NCBI GenBank assembly: GCA_947478925.1
Contig: CANJXY010000013.1
Coordinates: 1-37,896 of the forward strand
Direction of reading: 5' to 3'
Source: Hyphomonadaceae bacterium
Lineage (GTDB): Bacteria > Pseudomonadota > Alphaproteobacteria > Caulobacterales > Hyphomonadaceae
DNA length: 37,896 bases
Shown here: piece after piece, positions 16,719 through 25,398 of the stretch
How positions within the stretch are numbered: the first letter of the stretch is position 1
Layout of the letters: every line of letters starts with the position of its first letter
Program-made: the position numbers and the translations under genes
Notes under the pieces: model-generated
What the model was told of the DNA's origin: nothing
What the model saw: the letters and a program-made list of their open reading frames with translations, nothing else
Database searches by the model: none

Positions 16719-19346
16719 CTAGTAATTCAGGATGGGACGCAGCCAGCGTTCTGCCGTCGCAAGGTCCCATCCCTTGCGCCTGGCATAGTCCTCGACCTGA
16801 TCCTTCTCGATACGGCCCACGGCAAAGTAGACCGCATCGGGATGCGAGAAGTAGAGCCCTGAAACGCTCGCCGGCGGGTTCATTGCGTAGCTTGAAGTGA
16901 GCTCTATGCCTGCCTTCGCCGTGGCATCCAGCAAATCGAACAGCGTCTTCTTCTCTGTGTGGTCTGGTTGCGAGGGATAGCCTGGCGCCGGACGAATGCC
17001 CTGATACTTCTCCGCGATCAGGTCTTCGCTCGTCAGCCCTTCATCAGGCGCATAGGCCCACAGCTCGCGCCGTACACGTTCATGCAGATATTCCGCGAAC
17101 GCCTCGGCAAAACGATCCGCCAGGGCCTTCACGATGATCGAAGAGTAATCGTCGCCCTTGTCGATGAACTCTTTCGCCTTGGCCATCTCGCCATGGCCCG
17201 CAGTGACGGCAAAGCCGCCGACATAGTCAGCGCCCTGCGGCGCGGCGAAGTCGGCGAGCGCGAGCTGCCCCTTCTCGTTCGTCTTCTCCATCTGCTGGCG
17301 CAGCGTGAAGAAACGCGCACGCTCGGCCTGCCGTGTCTCGTCGGCCCACACGACGACATCGTCGCCATCCGCATTCGCAGGCCAGAAGCCCACGACACCC
17401 TTTGCCTTGATCCACTGCTCGCCAATCATCCGCTGCAGTAGGCCTTGTGTGTCCTTCCACAGCGACTGCGCCGCTTCGCCTACGACATCGTCTTCCAGGA
17501 TCATAGGATAGCGTCCGACCAGATCCCAGCTCGCGAAATACGGCGTCCAGTCAATGTAGCGCGCCAGCGTCGCCAAATCGACTTCGACCTCCCGCACGCC
17601 AATGAAGCTCGGCTTCGGCGCCTTATAGCTCGACCAGTCGATCTTCGGCGCCATCTGCCGCGCCGCTTCGAGCGACACCCGCGCCTTCGCCTGCCCCCCC
17701 GAACGCGAGTCGCGGATCTTCTGGTATTTGTCCTTGATGTCGGCCCAGAACGTGGCGCGGGCGTCATCGCTGATCAACTGGCTCACCACGCCAACCGCAC
17801 GGCTCGCATCCAGCACGTGCACAACTGGCGCGTGCTTGAACATTGGCTCGATCTTGATGGCCGTGTGCGCCGGACTCGTTGTCGCCCCCCCGATCAGCAG
17901 CGGCTTGTGAATACCCAGCCGTTGCATCTCGCTCGCAAAGTAAACCATCTCGTCGAGCGACGGCGTGATCAGGCCCGACAGGCCGATAATGTCTGCGTTC
18001 TCGCGCTGCGCCGCCTCGAGGATCGTCTCCGCCGGCACCATTACGCCGAGGTCGACTACCTTGTAGCCGTTGCACTGCAGGACCACGCCGACAATGTTCT
18101 TGCCGATGTCGTGCACATCGCCCTTCACCGTCGCCATGATAACGACGCCGTTGGACTTATCGGCCATGCCGGTGCGGAGCTTTTCTTCCTCCATGTACGG
18201 CATTAGGTGCGCCACCGCCGCCTTCATCACGCGCGCCGACTTCACCACCTGCGGCAGGAACATCTTGCCGGCGCCAAACAGGTCGCCGACGATGTTCATT
18301 CCGTCCATTAGCGGACCTTCGATGACGTGCAGCGGACGCTCGACCTGTAACCTGGCCTCTTCCGTGTCCTCGACGATGAACTCGGTGATGCCGTTGACCA
18401 GCGCGTGCGCCAGCCTGTCCTTCACTGGCTTCTCGCGCCAGCGCAGGTCCTTCTTCTGCACCTCCCCCTTCTGTCCGCGGAACTTCTCCGCGATCTCGAG
18501 TAGTCGGTCTGTACCATCGGGGCGGCGATTGAGGATCACATCCTCCACCCGCTCGCGCAGCTCCGGATCGATGTTGTCGTAGATGTCGAGCTGCCCCGCA
18601 TTCACGATCGCCATGTCAAACCCGAGCTTGATGGCGTGATACAGGAAGACCGAGTGCATTGCGCGCCGCACTGGCTCATTGCCGCGGAACGAGAATGACA
18701 CGTTTGATAGCCCGCCCGACGTGCGCGCGTAGGGCAAATTCTCCTTGATCATCCGGACGCCCTCGAAGAAATCGACAGCGTAGTTGTTGTGTTCCTCGAT
18801 CCCCGTGGCCACGGCGAAGATGTTGGGATCGAAGATGATGTCTTCCGGCGGAAAGCCGATGCCGACGAGAAGATCATAGGCGCGTTTCGAAATCTCGTAC
18901 TTGCGCTTGGCGGTATCCGCCTGCCCCTGCTCGTCGAACGCCATCACGACAACGGCCGCGCCATAGCTCAACGCCTTGCGCGCCTGGTCAAGGAACTGCT
19001 TCTCGCCTTCCTTCATCGAGATCGAGTTGACGATCGCCTTGCCCTGGACGTTCTTCAACCCCTCCTCGATCACGTCCCACTTTGACGAGTCGACCATGAT
19101 CGGAACCTTGGCGATATCCGGCTCCGCCGCGATCAGGCGCAGAAAGGTACGCATCGCCGCTTTCGAATCCAGCAGGCCCTCGTCCATGTTCACATCGATG
19201 ATCTGTGCGCCGTTCTGCACCTGCTGGCGCGCCACATCGACCGCCTCGGCAAACTTGCCCTCGACGATGAGCTTCTTGAACGCCGCCGATCCGGTGACGT
19301 TCGTGCGCTCGCCGATATTGATGAAGTTGGCCGTGGACTTGGTCAT
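16719..19346 (-). CDS. metH: Methionine synthase, folate/cobalamin/activation half (split MetH)
   Basis: An 875-residue protein corresponding to the last three modules of MetH. The pterin-binding barrel covers about 5-265 ([36 protein letters not shown]). A cap and cobalamin Rossmann domain cover about 300-530, with the axial ligand His412 in DVHDIG. The reactivation (AdoMet-binding) domain covers about 560-875, with [20 protein letters not shown] and [12 protein letters not shown]. It takes the methyl group of 5-methyl-THF to cob(I)alamin and then to homocysteine, and reductively remethylates the inactive cofactor using AdoMet. The homocysteine module is encoded separately at 20440-21507. 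Splitting of metH is seen in several alphaproteobacteria. It is the last gene of the operon, 20 bp after the RidA-like gene. Confidence 0.97.
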   Translation of the reverse strand: MTKSTANFINIGERTNVTGSAAFKKLIVEGKFAEAVDVARQQVQNGAQIIDVNMDEGLLDSKAAMRTFLRLIAAEPDIAKVPIMVDSSKWDVIEEGLKNVQGKAIVNSISMKEGEKQFLDQARKALSYGAAVVVMAFDEQGQADTAKRKYEISKRAYDLLVGIGFPPEDIIFDPNIFAVATGIEEHNNYAVDFFEGVRMIKENLPYARTSGGLSNVSFSFRGNEPVRRAMHSVFLYHAIKLGFDMAIVNAGQLDIYDNIDPELRERVEDVILNRRPDGTDRLLEIAEKFRGQKGEVQKKDLRWREKPVKDRLAHALVNGITEFIVEDTEEARLQVERPLHVIEGPLMDGMNIVGDLFGAGKMFLPQVVKSARVMKAAVAHLMPYMEEEKLRTGMADKSNGVVIMATVKGDVHDIGKNIVGVVLQCNGYKVVDLGVMVPAETILEAAQRENADIIGLSGLITPSLDEMVYFASEMQRLGIHKPLLIGGATTSPAHTAIKIEPMFKHAPVVHVLDASRAVGVVSQLISDDARATFWADIKDKYQKIRDSRSGGQAKARVSLEAARQMAPKIDWSSYKAPKPSFIGVREVEVDLATLARYIDWTPYFASWDLVGRYPMILEDDVVGEAAQSLWKDTQGLLQRMIGEQWIKAKGVVGFWPANADGDDVVVWADETRQAERARFFTLRQQMEKTNEKGQLALADFAAPQGADYVGGFAVTAGHGEMAKAKEFIDKGDDYSSIIVKALADRFAEAFAEYLHERVRRELWAYAPDEGLTSEDLIAEKYQGIRPAPGYPSQPDHTEKKTLFDLLDATAKAGIELTSSYAMNPPASVSGLYFSHPDAVYFAVGRIEKDQVEDYARRKGWDLATAERWLRPILNY

Positions 19347-19366
19347 GGGATGCTATTCACGATGCG

Positions 19367-19870
19367 CTAGTGGTTGGCCGGCACGGCGGCCGTGACTTCG
19401 ATCTCGACCAGTACGCCCGGCCGCACAAGGCCCGCGACCTGCACCGTCGAGCGCACAGGACGATTAGGCTGTGCATCGCTGCCATAGTGGCGGCCATAGG
19501 CGCGCATCATGCCATCGAAATCCATGTTCCCCCCAGGCGTTGGCGCCGCGAGATAGACCGTCATCGCCACGACATCGCCCTCGTTGGCGCTGGCTTCTTT
19601 CAGCAAAGCCGCAATCTTCGCGAAAACGTTCTCCGCCTGCGTTTCGGTGTCACCGCCGAAGTCGCCGGACGGCAGCGCATCAGGAATGATCCCGGGCAAG
19701 CGGATGGTCGCGTACCCCGGCGGAATGACGATCGTTTTGGAATAGAACGCCGTCGGCGACGCATACTGCCGATGGATCGCCGCGGGAGTTCCATCCCGCG
19801 TGGTGACATCAGCGATTACACAGCCGCCAAGCGCGACATTCGTTAGACATATTCCGGCAAGACGTTTCAT
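19367..19870 (-). CDS. RidA/YjgF-family protein with lipoprotein signal
   Basis: A 167-residue protein. The first 17 residues (MKRLAGICLTNVALGGC) look like a lipoprotein signal, with basic n-region, hydrophobic core and lipobox LGGC. The remainder, about 40-165, is the RidA fold: AENVFAKIAALLKEASANEG, VVAMTVYLAAPT, and the key arginine in PVRSTVQVAGLVRPGVLVEI, where the family binds the carboxylate of imine substrates. Cytosolic RidA hydrolyses 2-aminoacrylate and related reactive imines from PLP enzymes. An envelope-anchored form would act elsewhere. Its ATG overlaps the TGA of the PNPOx-like gene. If the signal is not functional it would be an ordinary RidA with an N-terminal extension. Confidence 0.85.
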   Translation of the reverse strand: MKRLAGICLTNVALGGCVIADVTTRDGTPAAIHRQYASPTAFYSKTIVIPPGYATIRLPGIIPDALPSGDFGGDTETQAENVFAKIAALLKEASANEGDVVAMTVYLAAPTPGGNMDFDGMMRAYGRHYGSDAQPNRPVRSTVQVAGLVRPGVLVEIEVTAAVPANH

Positions 19871-20430
19871 TCTGCGGCCTTCGTGCGCTGCAGTGCCGGC
19901 AAGCCGTCAATGCTCTGGGCGTTCTTCGTCAGCCGGCTCTCATGCCAGGCATCGAGCTCCATGTGATCGATATAGCGGCGCAACTGATCGCGCTCGCCCT
20001 TGAACTCCATGAAGGGCACAGCCCAGCCGCAACTGTCCTGCACCTTGTCGATGTCCGCAAAAATGATATCGCGCGCGCGTTCATGGCCCGGCGGGAACTT
20101 CGCGATCTCGTCTGCATAGCCAAGATCGTTGAATTGCATCACCTCACCGCGACCATAGAGCCGCATGATGTTCGGCGCGCCGTCATAAGCGCAGAACATG
20201 AAGGTGATCCGGCCGTTCTCCTTCACATGCGCCAGCGTCTCAGCGCCCGACCCACCGAGGTCGGCATAGGCGACCCGGTTCGGCCCGATGATGCGAAAGC
20301 TGTCATAGCCCTTCGGGCTGAGGTTCACGCGACCTATGTCCGCGAGCGGCGCTGTTGCGACGAAGAACATCTTCTGCGCCTGGATGAAGGCGACATGCTT
20401 GTCGTTCAGCGCGTCATAGAACTTTGCCAT
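19867..20430 (-). CDS. Pyridoxamine 5'-phosphate oxidase-like flavoprotein
   Basis: A 187-residue protein of the PNPOx-like split-barrel superfamily. HVAFIQAQKMFFVATAPLAD is the first strand pair, then VNLSPKGYDSFRIIGPNRVA, and ENGRITFMFCAYDGAPNIMR with YGRGEV carries the typical flavin-phosphate contacts. It resembles the general FMN/F420-type pyridoxamine 5'-phosphate oxidase family proteins rather than PdxH itself. The cofactor and substrate are unknown. The gene lies 9 bp after the MetH homocysteine module and overlaps the RidA-like gene by ATGA, so it is co-transcribed with the methionine genes. Confidence 0.88.
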   Translation of the reverse strand: MAKFYDALNDKHVAFIQAQKMFFVATAPLADIGRVNLSPKGYDSFRIIGPNRVAYADLGGSGAETLAHVKENGRITFMFCAYDGAPNIMRLYGRGEVMQFNDLGYADEIAKFPPGHERARDIIFADIDKVQDSCGWAVPFMEFKGERDQLRRYIDHMELDAWHESRLTKNAQSIDGLPALQRTKAAE

Positions 20431-20439
20431 TGCCGTCCC

Positions 20440-21507
20440 CTAAGCCAGTTCGAACGGCTCCAGCCCAGCGAGCCTCAGCGCATGCGGACGCTCCGGCGGC
20501 TGACGCGGGATGATGCCCTTCACGGATTCCGCCACATGCCGAATGTGGTCCGGCGTCGTACCGCAGCAGCCGCCAAGAATGTTGACGAGGCCCTCCTTCG
20601 CCCAGCCCTCGACCGCGTGAGCGGTCTGGTGCGGCTGCTCGTCATACTGGCCCATCTCATTTGGCAGGCCCGCATTCGGATAGGCGGCGACCAGCGTATC
20701 CGCCACCCGCGCCATTTCGGCGATGAACGGGCGCATCAGATCGGCGCCGAGCGCGCAATTGAAGCCTACCGCGAATGGTTTGGCGTGCTTCACCGAATTC
20801 CAGAACGCCTCGGTCGTTTGGCCCGACAGCGTGCGGCCCGAGCGATCTGTGATCGTGCCCGAAATCCAGATCGGCAGATGCTCGAGGCCCTCAGCCTCCA
20901 GATCCATGATCGCCTTGATCGCGGCCTTGGCATTCAGCGTGTCGGTGATGGTCTCGACCAGATAGAGATCGACGCCACCTTCGTTCAGCGCACGGATCTG
21001 ATCGCGATAGGCGCGATAGACCTCGTCGAAATCTACCAGCCGCGCGCCGGGATCGTTCACGTCGGACGACATCGACAGCATCTTGTTCAGCGGCCCGATC
21101 GAGCCGGCAAGAAAGCGTGGCTTCTCCGGCTCTCGCGCATTGAACTCATCGGCCACCTGCCGACCGATCCGCGCGCCTTCAAAGTTGATGTCCCACACCG
21201 CTTGGGCGTCGAGCTTGTAGTCATCCTGCGCAATCATCGTCGCAGAGAAGGTGTTCGTCTCGGAGATGTCGGCGCCCGCCTCGAAATACATCGCGTGCAG
21301 CTGCGCCACGAGGTCCGGCCGCGTCAGGCACAGGATGTCGTTGTTGCCCTTCATCTGACCGGGGTGCGTCTTGAAACGTTCGCCGCGATAATCGGCCTCC
21401 TGCAACCCCATCTTCTGGAACATCACGCCCCATGAGCCATCAAGGATCAGGATGCGCTCTTTCGCGATCTTCTTCAGCTTCGCGATGCGTTCACTGCGGG
21501 CGCTCAT
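20440..21507 (-). CDS. metH: Methionine synthase homocysteine-binding half (split MetH)
   Basis: A 355-residue zinc-dependent homocysteine S-methyltransferase module. The N-terminus [20 protein letters not shown] is the MetH-type start; the zinc ligands Cys251 (GFNCALG) and Cys314/Cys315 ([10 protein letters not shown]) match MetH numbering closely. It binds and activates homocysteine as a thiolate, and the methylcobalamin half is encoded downstream at 16719-19346. The ATG at 21507 overlaps the TGA of the VOC gene and follows a strong AGGAGGG six bases upstream. Upstream codons of the open frame are shadow of the VOC gene. Together the two proteins add up to a full MetH. Confidence 0.96.
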   Translation of the reverse strand: MSARSERIAKLKKIAKERILILDGSWGVMFQKMGLQEADYRGERFKTHPGQMKGNNDILCLTRPDLVAQLHAMYFEAGADISETNTFSATMIAQDDYKLDAQAVWDINFEGARIGRQVADEFNAREPEKPRFLAGSIGPLNKMLSMSSDVNDPGARLVDFDEVYRAYRDQIRALNEGGVDLYLVETITDTLNAKAAIKAIMDLEAEGLEHLPIWISGTITDRSGRTLSGQTTEAFWNSVKHAKPFAVGFNCALGADLMRPFIAEMARVADTLVAAYPNAGLPNEMGQYDEQPHQTAHAVEGWAKEGLVNILGGCCGTTPDHIRHVAESVKGIIPRQPPERPHALRLAGLEPFELA

Positions 21508-21959
21508 TGCTGCCCTCCTTGGCGAGGCGGTGGAATCGAGACTGCGCCACTGGCGTGCAGCGGAAAGAACGGATTGTGCGCCACCTCCCAGAGGTGGCCT
21601 TCGGGATCGGCAAAGTGTCCGACATAACCGCCCCACGACGTCTTGTGCGGCGCCTTCAGGCTGCTGCCGCCTGCGGCAAGCACCCGCGCGAACGCGGTAT
21701 CGACCGTTGCAGGATCAGCAACATTCCACGCCAGCGTCTGCCTCCGGAAGCCGTTGCCCTCGCCCGGCACGCCCGCGTCTTCGGCCAGCATGTCGTTCGG
21801 AAAAAGAGCGAGCACAACGCCATCCATATCGTAGAAATGGATGGTCTCCTGCGAGGCGCGCGAGCGCTTCAGCCCCATCGCTTCGTAGAATGCAGCAGCG
21901 CGTGCCAGGTCTTCGACGCCTAAAGTCACAATTGCGATGCGGATCGGAGGACTGCTCAT
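21504..21959 (-). CDS. VOC (glyoxalase/bleomycin-resistance fold) protein
   Basis: A 151-residue vicinal-oxygen-chelate protein, two beta-alpha-beta-beta-beta repeats. Repeat one: IAIVTLGVEDLARAAAFYEA and IHFYDMDGVVLALFPND; repeat two: TLAWNVADPATVDTAFARVL and GGYVGHFADPEGHLWEVAHN. The last stretch carries the typical E in LWEV and the His of HF(A)DPEGH that ligate the metal in enzymes of this fold. The reaction is not inferable. It overlaps metF (ATGA) before it and the MetH module after it (ATGA), so it is expressed with the methionine genes. Start codon chosen at 21959 by that overlap. Confidence 0.88.
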   Translation of the reverse strand: MSSPPIRIAIVTLGVEDLARAAAFYEAMGLKRSRASQETIHFYDMDGVVLALFPNDMLAEDAGVPGEGNGFRRQTLAWNVADPATVDTAFARVLAAGGSSLKAPHKTSWGGYVGHFADPEGHLWEVAHNPFFPLHASGAVSIPPPRQGGQQ

Positions 21960-22822
21960 AAGGCGTGACGCTCCGGCTTGATGCCCAAAAGTCTGCACGT
22001 GGACAGCGACAGGCCAGCGCGGTTCATCGTGTAGAAATGGAAATGGTCGACGCCCTGCTCTGCCAGGCGCTGGCAGAGCTCAGCTGCGACATGCGCTGTC
22101 ACCAGATCGCGTGTCTCCGCATCATTCTCGAGGCCTTCGTATAGTGCCGCAATTCGCGCCGGAATCGCCGTGCCGCACAACGCCGCCATCCGCTTCAAAC
22201 CGTTAAAGTTGGACTGCAGCATGATGCCTGGCACGATCGGCTGGTGAATACCCGCCGCTCGCGCCTGATCGAGGAATTTGAAGTACACGTCGGGATAGAA
22301 GAAGAACTGCGTGATCGCCCGTGTCGCACCCGCATCGAACTTGCGCTTCAGGTTTTCGATCTCTGCCGTGAGTGAAGATGCATCCGGATGCACTTCCGGA
22401 TAGCAACCCACTGAGATATCGAAGTCGGCAATCTTCCGAGCGCCTGCGATCAGGTCGTTGGCATAGGCATACCCGCCCGGATGCGGCTCATAGCGCGTGC
22501 CGATGCCGGCCGTCGGATCGCCGCGCAGCGCCACGACGCGCTTCACGCCGGCGGCCCAGTAGTCGCGCAGCACCTGGTCGATATCGTCCTTGGTCGCCGC
22601 GACACAGGTAATGTGTCCTGCGGGATTCAGGGATGTCTCTTCCGCCATCTTCTTGACGATGCCGTGCGTGCGTTCGCGCGTGGAACCGCCTGCGCCATAT
22701 GTCACCGACACATAGGTGGGGTTCAGCGGCTCGAGCCGCTTCACCGAATCCCACAGCTTCGCTTCCATCTCCGGGGTCTTCGGGGGAAAGAACTCGAAGG
22801 AGACTGATGGCGTTCGGCTCAT
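21956..22822 (-). CDS. metF: Methylenetetrahydrofolate reductase
   Basis: A 288-residue flavoprotein that reduces 5,10-methylene-THF to 5-methyl-THF, the methyl donor for MetH. The conserved N-terminal SVSFEFFPPKTPEMEAKLWD, the barrel signature TYVSVTYGAGGSTRERT, the segment RVVALRGDP, and DFDISVGCYPEVHPDASSLT with FITQFFFY-like AITQFFFYPDVYFKFLDQAR are all present. The length is the usual size of bacterial MetF. The start at 22822 makes an ATGA overlap with the regulator gene; the frame extends upstream without conserved sequence. The position before both MetH modules fits a methyl-transfer pathway from folate to homocysteine. Confidence 0.97.
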   Translation of the reverse strand: MSRTPSVSFEFFPPKTPEMEAKLWDSVKRLEPLNPTYVSVTYGAGGSTRERTHGIVKKMAEETSLNPAGHITCVAATKDDIDQVLRDYWAAGVKRVVALRGDPTAGIGTRYEPHPGGYAYANDLIAGARKIADFDISVGCYPEVHPDASSLTAEIENLKRKFDAGATRAITQFFFYPDVYFKFLDQARAAGIHQPIVPGIMLQSNFNGLKRMAALCGTAIPARIAALYEGLENDAETRDLVTAHVAAELCQRLAEQGVDHFHFYTMNRAGLSLSTCRLLGIKPERHAL

Positions 22823-23811
22823 GCTGCAGTCCTCTTGCCCGTCCCTTCCAGCGCGGCCTTCTTGCAATCAGCCGACCAGACCATCACGGATATGCCTTTG
22901 TCGCCGTCGGGTGCGGCAAACGTCTTCGCGGAGCGCACAGTGAGCCCGGCTCGGTCGGCCCAGCGCGCCATGTCATGCTCGCTGACACCCAGATGGCGAT
23001 GCGCATGGTCGCTGCGAAGGTGCTCCTGCGTGTGCGGCGCGAATTCGACGACGACGAGGCGCCCGCCCGGTTTTAGGACGCGTGCCGCCTCGTTGAGCGC
23101 ACGGCCCGGATCATCAAGGAAGTGCAGAACCTGGTGGATGATCACCAGATTTGCGGAATTGTCAGGATAGGGCGACGCCGTGGCGTCCCCGTGTCGGACC
23201 GAGGCATTGCTGATCCCGGCTTCCGCCAGCTTGGATCGCGCAACCGTCAGCATCTGGTGCGACAGGTCGATACCCTCGACACGCCGGGCCTTGTCCGCGA
23301 ACAGCGCCAACATCCGCGCGGTGCCGGTCCCGAAGTCCACCACCACCTCAAACGGCCCCGCCCCCGCCGCAGCGAGGACCGCCTGCTCAATGTCGTGATC
23401 AGAGTAGTGCATGGCGCGCAGGCGATCCCAGTCATCCGCCACCCGCGAGAAATAAGCGCCAGCGGCTGAAGCGCGCTCTCCCTTCACATCACGAAGCCGG
23501 TCCAGGTCACGCCGAATTTCAGGATCCGCCGCATCCACAACTGCGTTCAGCGAATCAACCAACGCCCGCGCCTGCCCTTCGGACGGCAGGCGATAGAACA
23601 CCCACGCCCCTTCCGGCAGCCGTTCAACCAGACCGGCCCCGGTCAGGAATTTCAGATGCCGGGAAAGCCTTGGCTGGCTCTGATTCAGGACCTGTGCAAG
23701 CTCGCCGACTGAGAGCTCGCCATGCGCCAGGAGGCTCAGAATACGCGCCCGCGTGATCTCGCCTGCGGCCCGCAGCTGAGTCACAAGATGATTGAGGGTT
23801 ACGGAAGCCAT
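22819..23811 (-). CDS. ArsR-type regulator fused to SAM-dependent methyltransferase domain
   Basis: A 330-residue fusion. Residues about 5-80 form an ArsR-type winged helix (EITRARILSLLAHGELSVGE, then RLSRHLKFLTGAGLVERLPE); the metal-binding cysteine pair of classical ArsR is absent. Residues about 120-320 form a class I methyltransferase with motif I DFGTGT (159-164), acidic end of strand 2 in EGIDLSHQML (Asp182) and motif near HQVLHFLDDPGRALNEAARV. The obvious hypothesis is that it senses SAM or SAH and controls the met operon; ArsR-family regulators of the SAM cycle (SahR, SamR) have been described in Proteobacteria. It is the first gene, with a 30-bp inverted repeat over its start codon, so autoregulation is likely. 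Confidence 0.92.
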   Translation of the reverse strand: MASVTLNHLVTQLRAAGEITRARILSLLAHGELSVGELAQVLNQSQPRLSRHLKFLTGAGLVERLPEGAWVFYRLPSEGQARALVDSLNAVVDAADPEIRRDLDRLRDVKGERASAAGAYFSRVADDWDRLRAMHYSDHDIEQAVLAAAGAGPFEVVVDFGTGTARMLALFADKARRVEGIDLSHQMLTVARSKLAEAGISNASVRHGDATASPYPDNSANLVIIHQVLHFLDDPGRALNEAARVLKPGGRLVVVEFAPHTQEHLRSDHAHRHLGVSEHDMARWADRAGLTVRSAKTFAAPDGDKGISVMVWSADCKKAALEGTGKRTAA

Positions 23812-23838
23812 ATAATGATATAAACATATCCTTATATG
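23809..23838. promoter_or_regulatory. 30-bp imperfect palindrome at the met operon start (candidate operator)
   Basis: Arms of 13 bp, CATATAAtGATAT and ATATCcTTATATG, with a 4-bp centre AAAC; 12 of 13 arm positions pair. It overlaps the ATG (CAT at 23809-23811 on the plus strand) of the ArsR-methyltransferase gene and the -10 region. A binding regulator would block both transcription initiation and start-codon access. The obvious binder is the product of the gene itself. Confidence 0.75.
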
Positions 23839-23845
23839 AACTCAA
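23817..23845 (-). promoter_or_regulatory. Promoter of the met operon, probably leaderless
   Basis: On the minus strand TTGAGT (23845-23840), a 17-nt spacer, and TATATC (23822-23817). The ATG at 23811 lies five bases after the -10, so the transcript would start at or beside the start codon. No Shine-Dalgarno sequence precedes the ATG, in agreement with a leaderless mRNA. Confidence 0.6.
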
Positions 23846-23910
23846 GCCATCCTCTTGGTCTCGTAATGGCCCAAGTTATGCTCCCGTTTATCAAGACAGC
23901 CAAAAAAGTG

Positions 23911-23930
23911 AAGTCAACGGGCGTTGACTT
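23911..23930. promoter_or_regulatory. Perfect 20-bp palindrome upstream of mlaA
   Basis: AAGTCAACG, centre GG, CGTTGACTT. It lies 49-68 bp before the mlaA start and contains TTGACT, which could be a -35 box, so the palindrome would overlap a promoter. It is near-central in the 167-bp divergent region with the met operon. Either an operator or a hairpin is possible. Confidence 0.5.
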
Positions 23931-23978
23931 GACCGCTGCGGAAACACATGTCGCCCGAAGTGCTGGGAGCGCCGCCTA

Positions 23979-24722
23979 ATGAGTATCAAAACTGCCATCC
24001 TGCCGGCAGCGGCGTCGATACTTGCTGCGGCCAGCCTGTCGGGCTGCATAACTGCCGGACCTGACCCGCAGGATCCCTATGCGGACTTCAACCGCCAGAT
24101 GTTCGCCTTCAACGAAGAGCTCGACAAGGCGGTGGTGGAGCCGATGGCTTATGGTTACCGTGCTTTGACGAACGAGCCTGTTCGCGAGGGCGTTGGCAAT
24201 TTCACCAGCAACCTCGGCGAGCCGCTGACCTTGGTGAACCATGTGCTGCAAGGCAAACTGCCGGATGCTGGCGCAACCTTCGGCCGCTTCGTCCTCAACA
24301 CGACGATTGGTATCGCGGGCGTCTTCGACCCCGCCTCCAGCCTCGGCATGGCCCGCACGCAGGAAGACTTTGGCCAGACCCTTGGGACTTGGGGCGTCCA
24401 GTCGGGCCCGTTCCTTGTCTTGCCGGTTCTCGGGCCGACGACGCCGCGCGATCTAGTCGGCAAGGGCGGCGATGTCGGCCTCAACCCGCTGAACTATCCA
24501 CAATTCCAGAATGACGATGCAATTCGCCTGGGCGTCGCAGCGCTTGGCGGCATCAATGCTCGCGAGGGCGCGATCGAGACTGTGGACGAGCTCCGCAACC
24601 AGATAGATCCGTATACGACAGTCAGGCGTTTGTATGGCCGGACAAGGGCCGCAGACATTGGAATTCCGTACACTGAACCGAATGACGCCCAGGAAGTGCC
24701 AAACGACGAACTAGACTTCTGA
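23979..24722 (+). CDS. mlaA: MlaA (VacJ) family outer-membrane lipoprotein
   Basis: A 247-residue lipoprotein. The signal peptide (MSIKTAILPAAASILAAASL) ends in lipobox LSGC, Cys23. The MlaA domain shows NRQMFAFNEELDKAVVEPMA, then GNFTSNLGEPLTLVNHVLQG, FGRFVLNTTIGIAGVFDPAS and FGQTLGTWGVQSGPFLVLPV with GPTTPRDLVG, all family-conserved. MlaA removes misplaced phospholipids from the outer leaflet of the outer membrane and passes them to MlaC. The mlaC gene follows after 19 bp, so the pair is co-transcribed; the inner-membrane MlaFEDB genes are not in the window. Confidence 0.95.
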   Translation: MSIKTAILPAAASILAAASLSGCITAGPDPQDPYADFNRQMFAFNEELDKAVVEPMAYGYRALTNEPVREGVGNFTSNLGEPLTLVNHVLQGKLPDAGATFGRFVLNTTIGIAGVFDPASSLGMARTQEDFGQTLGTWGVQSGPFLVLPVLGPTTPRDLVGKGGDVGLNPLNYPQFQNDDAIRLGVAALGGINAREGAIETVDELRNQIDPYTTVRRLYGRTRAADIGIPYTEPNDAQEVPNDELDF

Positions 24723-24741
24723 TCGGAACGTGGAGATCACC

Positions 24742-25398
24742 ATGAAACTCAAGAGCATGCTCACAGCTGCCATTCTTGTCGCCGCAACAGCTCCCGCTGC
24801 GTTCGCTGACAAGAAATCCGAAGCGTATGTGCAGGCGAACGCCAACAGCGTTCTTTCGGTGCTGAACGATCGCACGCTGTCCACAGACGCGCGGGAGAAG
24901 AAGTTCGGCGAGTTCATGAACAAGTTCGCGAACATGCCATCGATCGCCCGTCGCGTGATAGGCGCCAACGCTCAGTCGCTCTCGGAAGCCGAATTCAGCC
25001 GGTACTACAGATCATTCGAAACTTACGCGCTTGAAGTCTATCAGGTCCACTTCGACGACTTCCGGGGCGAGAAGCTGCGTGTCACCGGGTCGACGGACAA
25101 CGGTCCGCAGCGCTCCACGGTCGAGTCAGTCATCAAGAGTTTGGCGACCGGCAAGGACACCAAGGTCTATTGGGATGTCCTGCTCAGCAAGGACGGCACG
25201 TCATATCGCGTCCGCGACGTCGGTATCGAACTCGGCGGCTCGACTTTGTGGCTGGCCCAGGAACAGGCGGCCCAGTTCATCAACTATCTCGATCGCAACA
25301 ATGGTAACATCGACAAGCTTATCAGCCGCATCAATGTCCTGCTGGCTGACATGGAAGCTCGCAAGAAGGATGGCCGGGGCTCGGCTTACAAGGGCTGA
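24742..25398 (+). CDS. mlaC: MlaC-type periplasmic phospholipid carrier
   Basis: A 218-residue secreted protein of the MlaC/Ttg2D family that ferries phospholipids between the outer-membrane MlaA complex and the inner-membrane MlaFEDB transporter. The signal peptide MKLKSMLTAAILVAATAPAA ends in FA before DKK. Conserved features include the helix VLSVLNDRTLSTDAREKKFG, NMPSIARRVIGANAQSLSEA, FSRYYRSFETYALEVYQVHF and the C-terminal sheet YRVRDVGIELGGSTLWLAQE. Start at 24742 has GGAG eight bases upstream. It is the partner of the preceding mlaA gene. Confidence 0.92.
   Translation: MKLKSMLTAAILVAATAPAAFADKKSEAYVQANANSVLSVLNDRTLSTDAREKKFGEFMNKFANMPSIARRVIGANAQSLSEAEFSRYYRSFETYALEVYQVHFDDFRGEKLRVTGSTDNGPQRSTVESVIKSLATGKDTKVYWDVLLSKDGTSYRVRDVGIELGGSTLWLAQEQAAQFINYLDRNNGNIDKLISRINVLLADMEARKKDGRGSAYKG

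Noticed and set aside
19347-23978. Cobalamin or SAM riboswitch before the methionine genes
   Set aside because: Promoter and operator lie directly on the start codon at 23811 and intergenic gaps inside the operon are under 21 bp, so no room exists for an aptamer.
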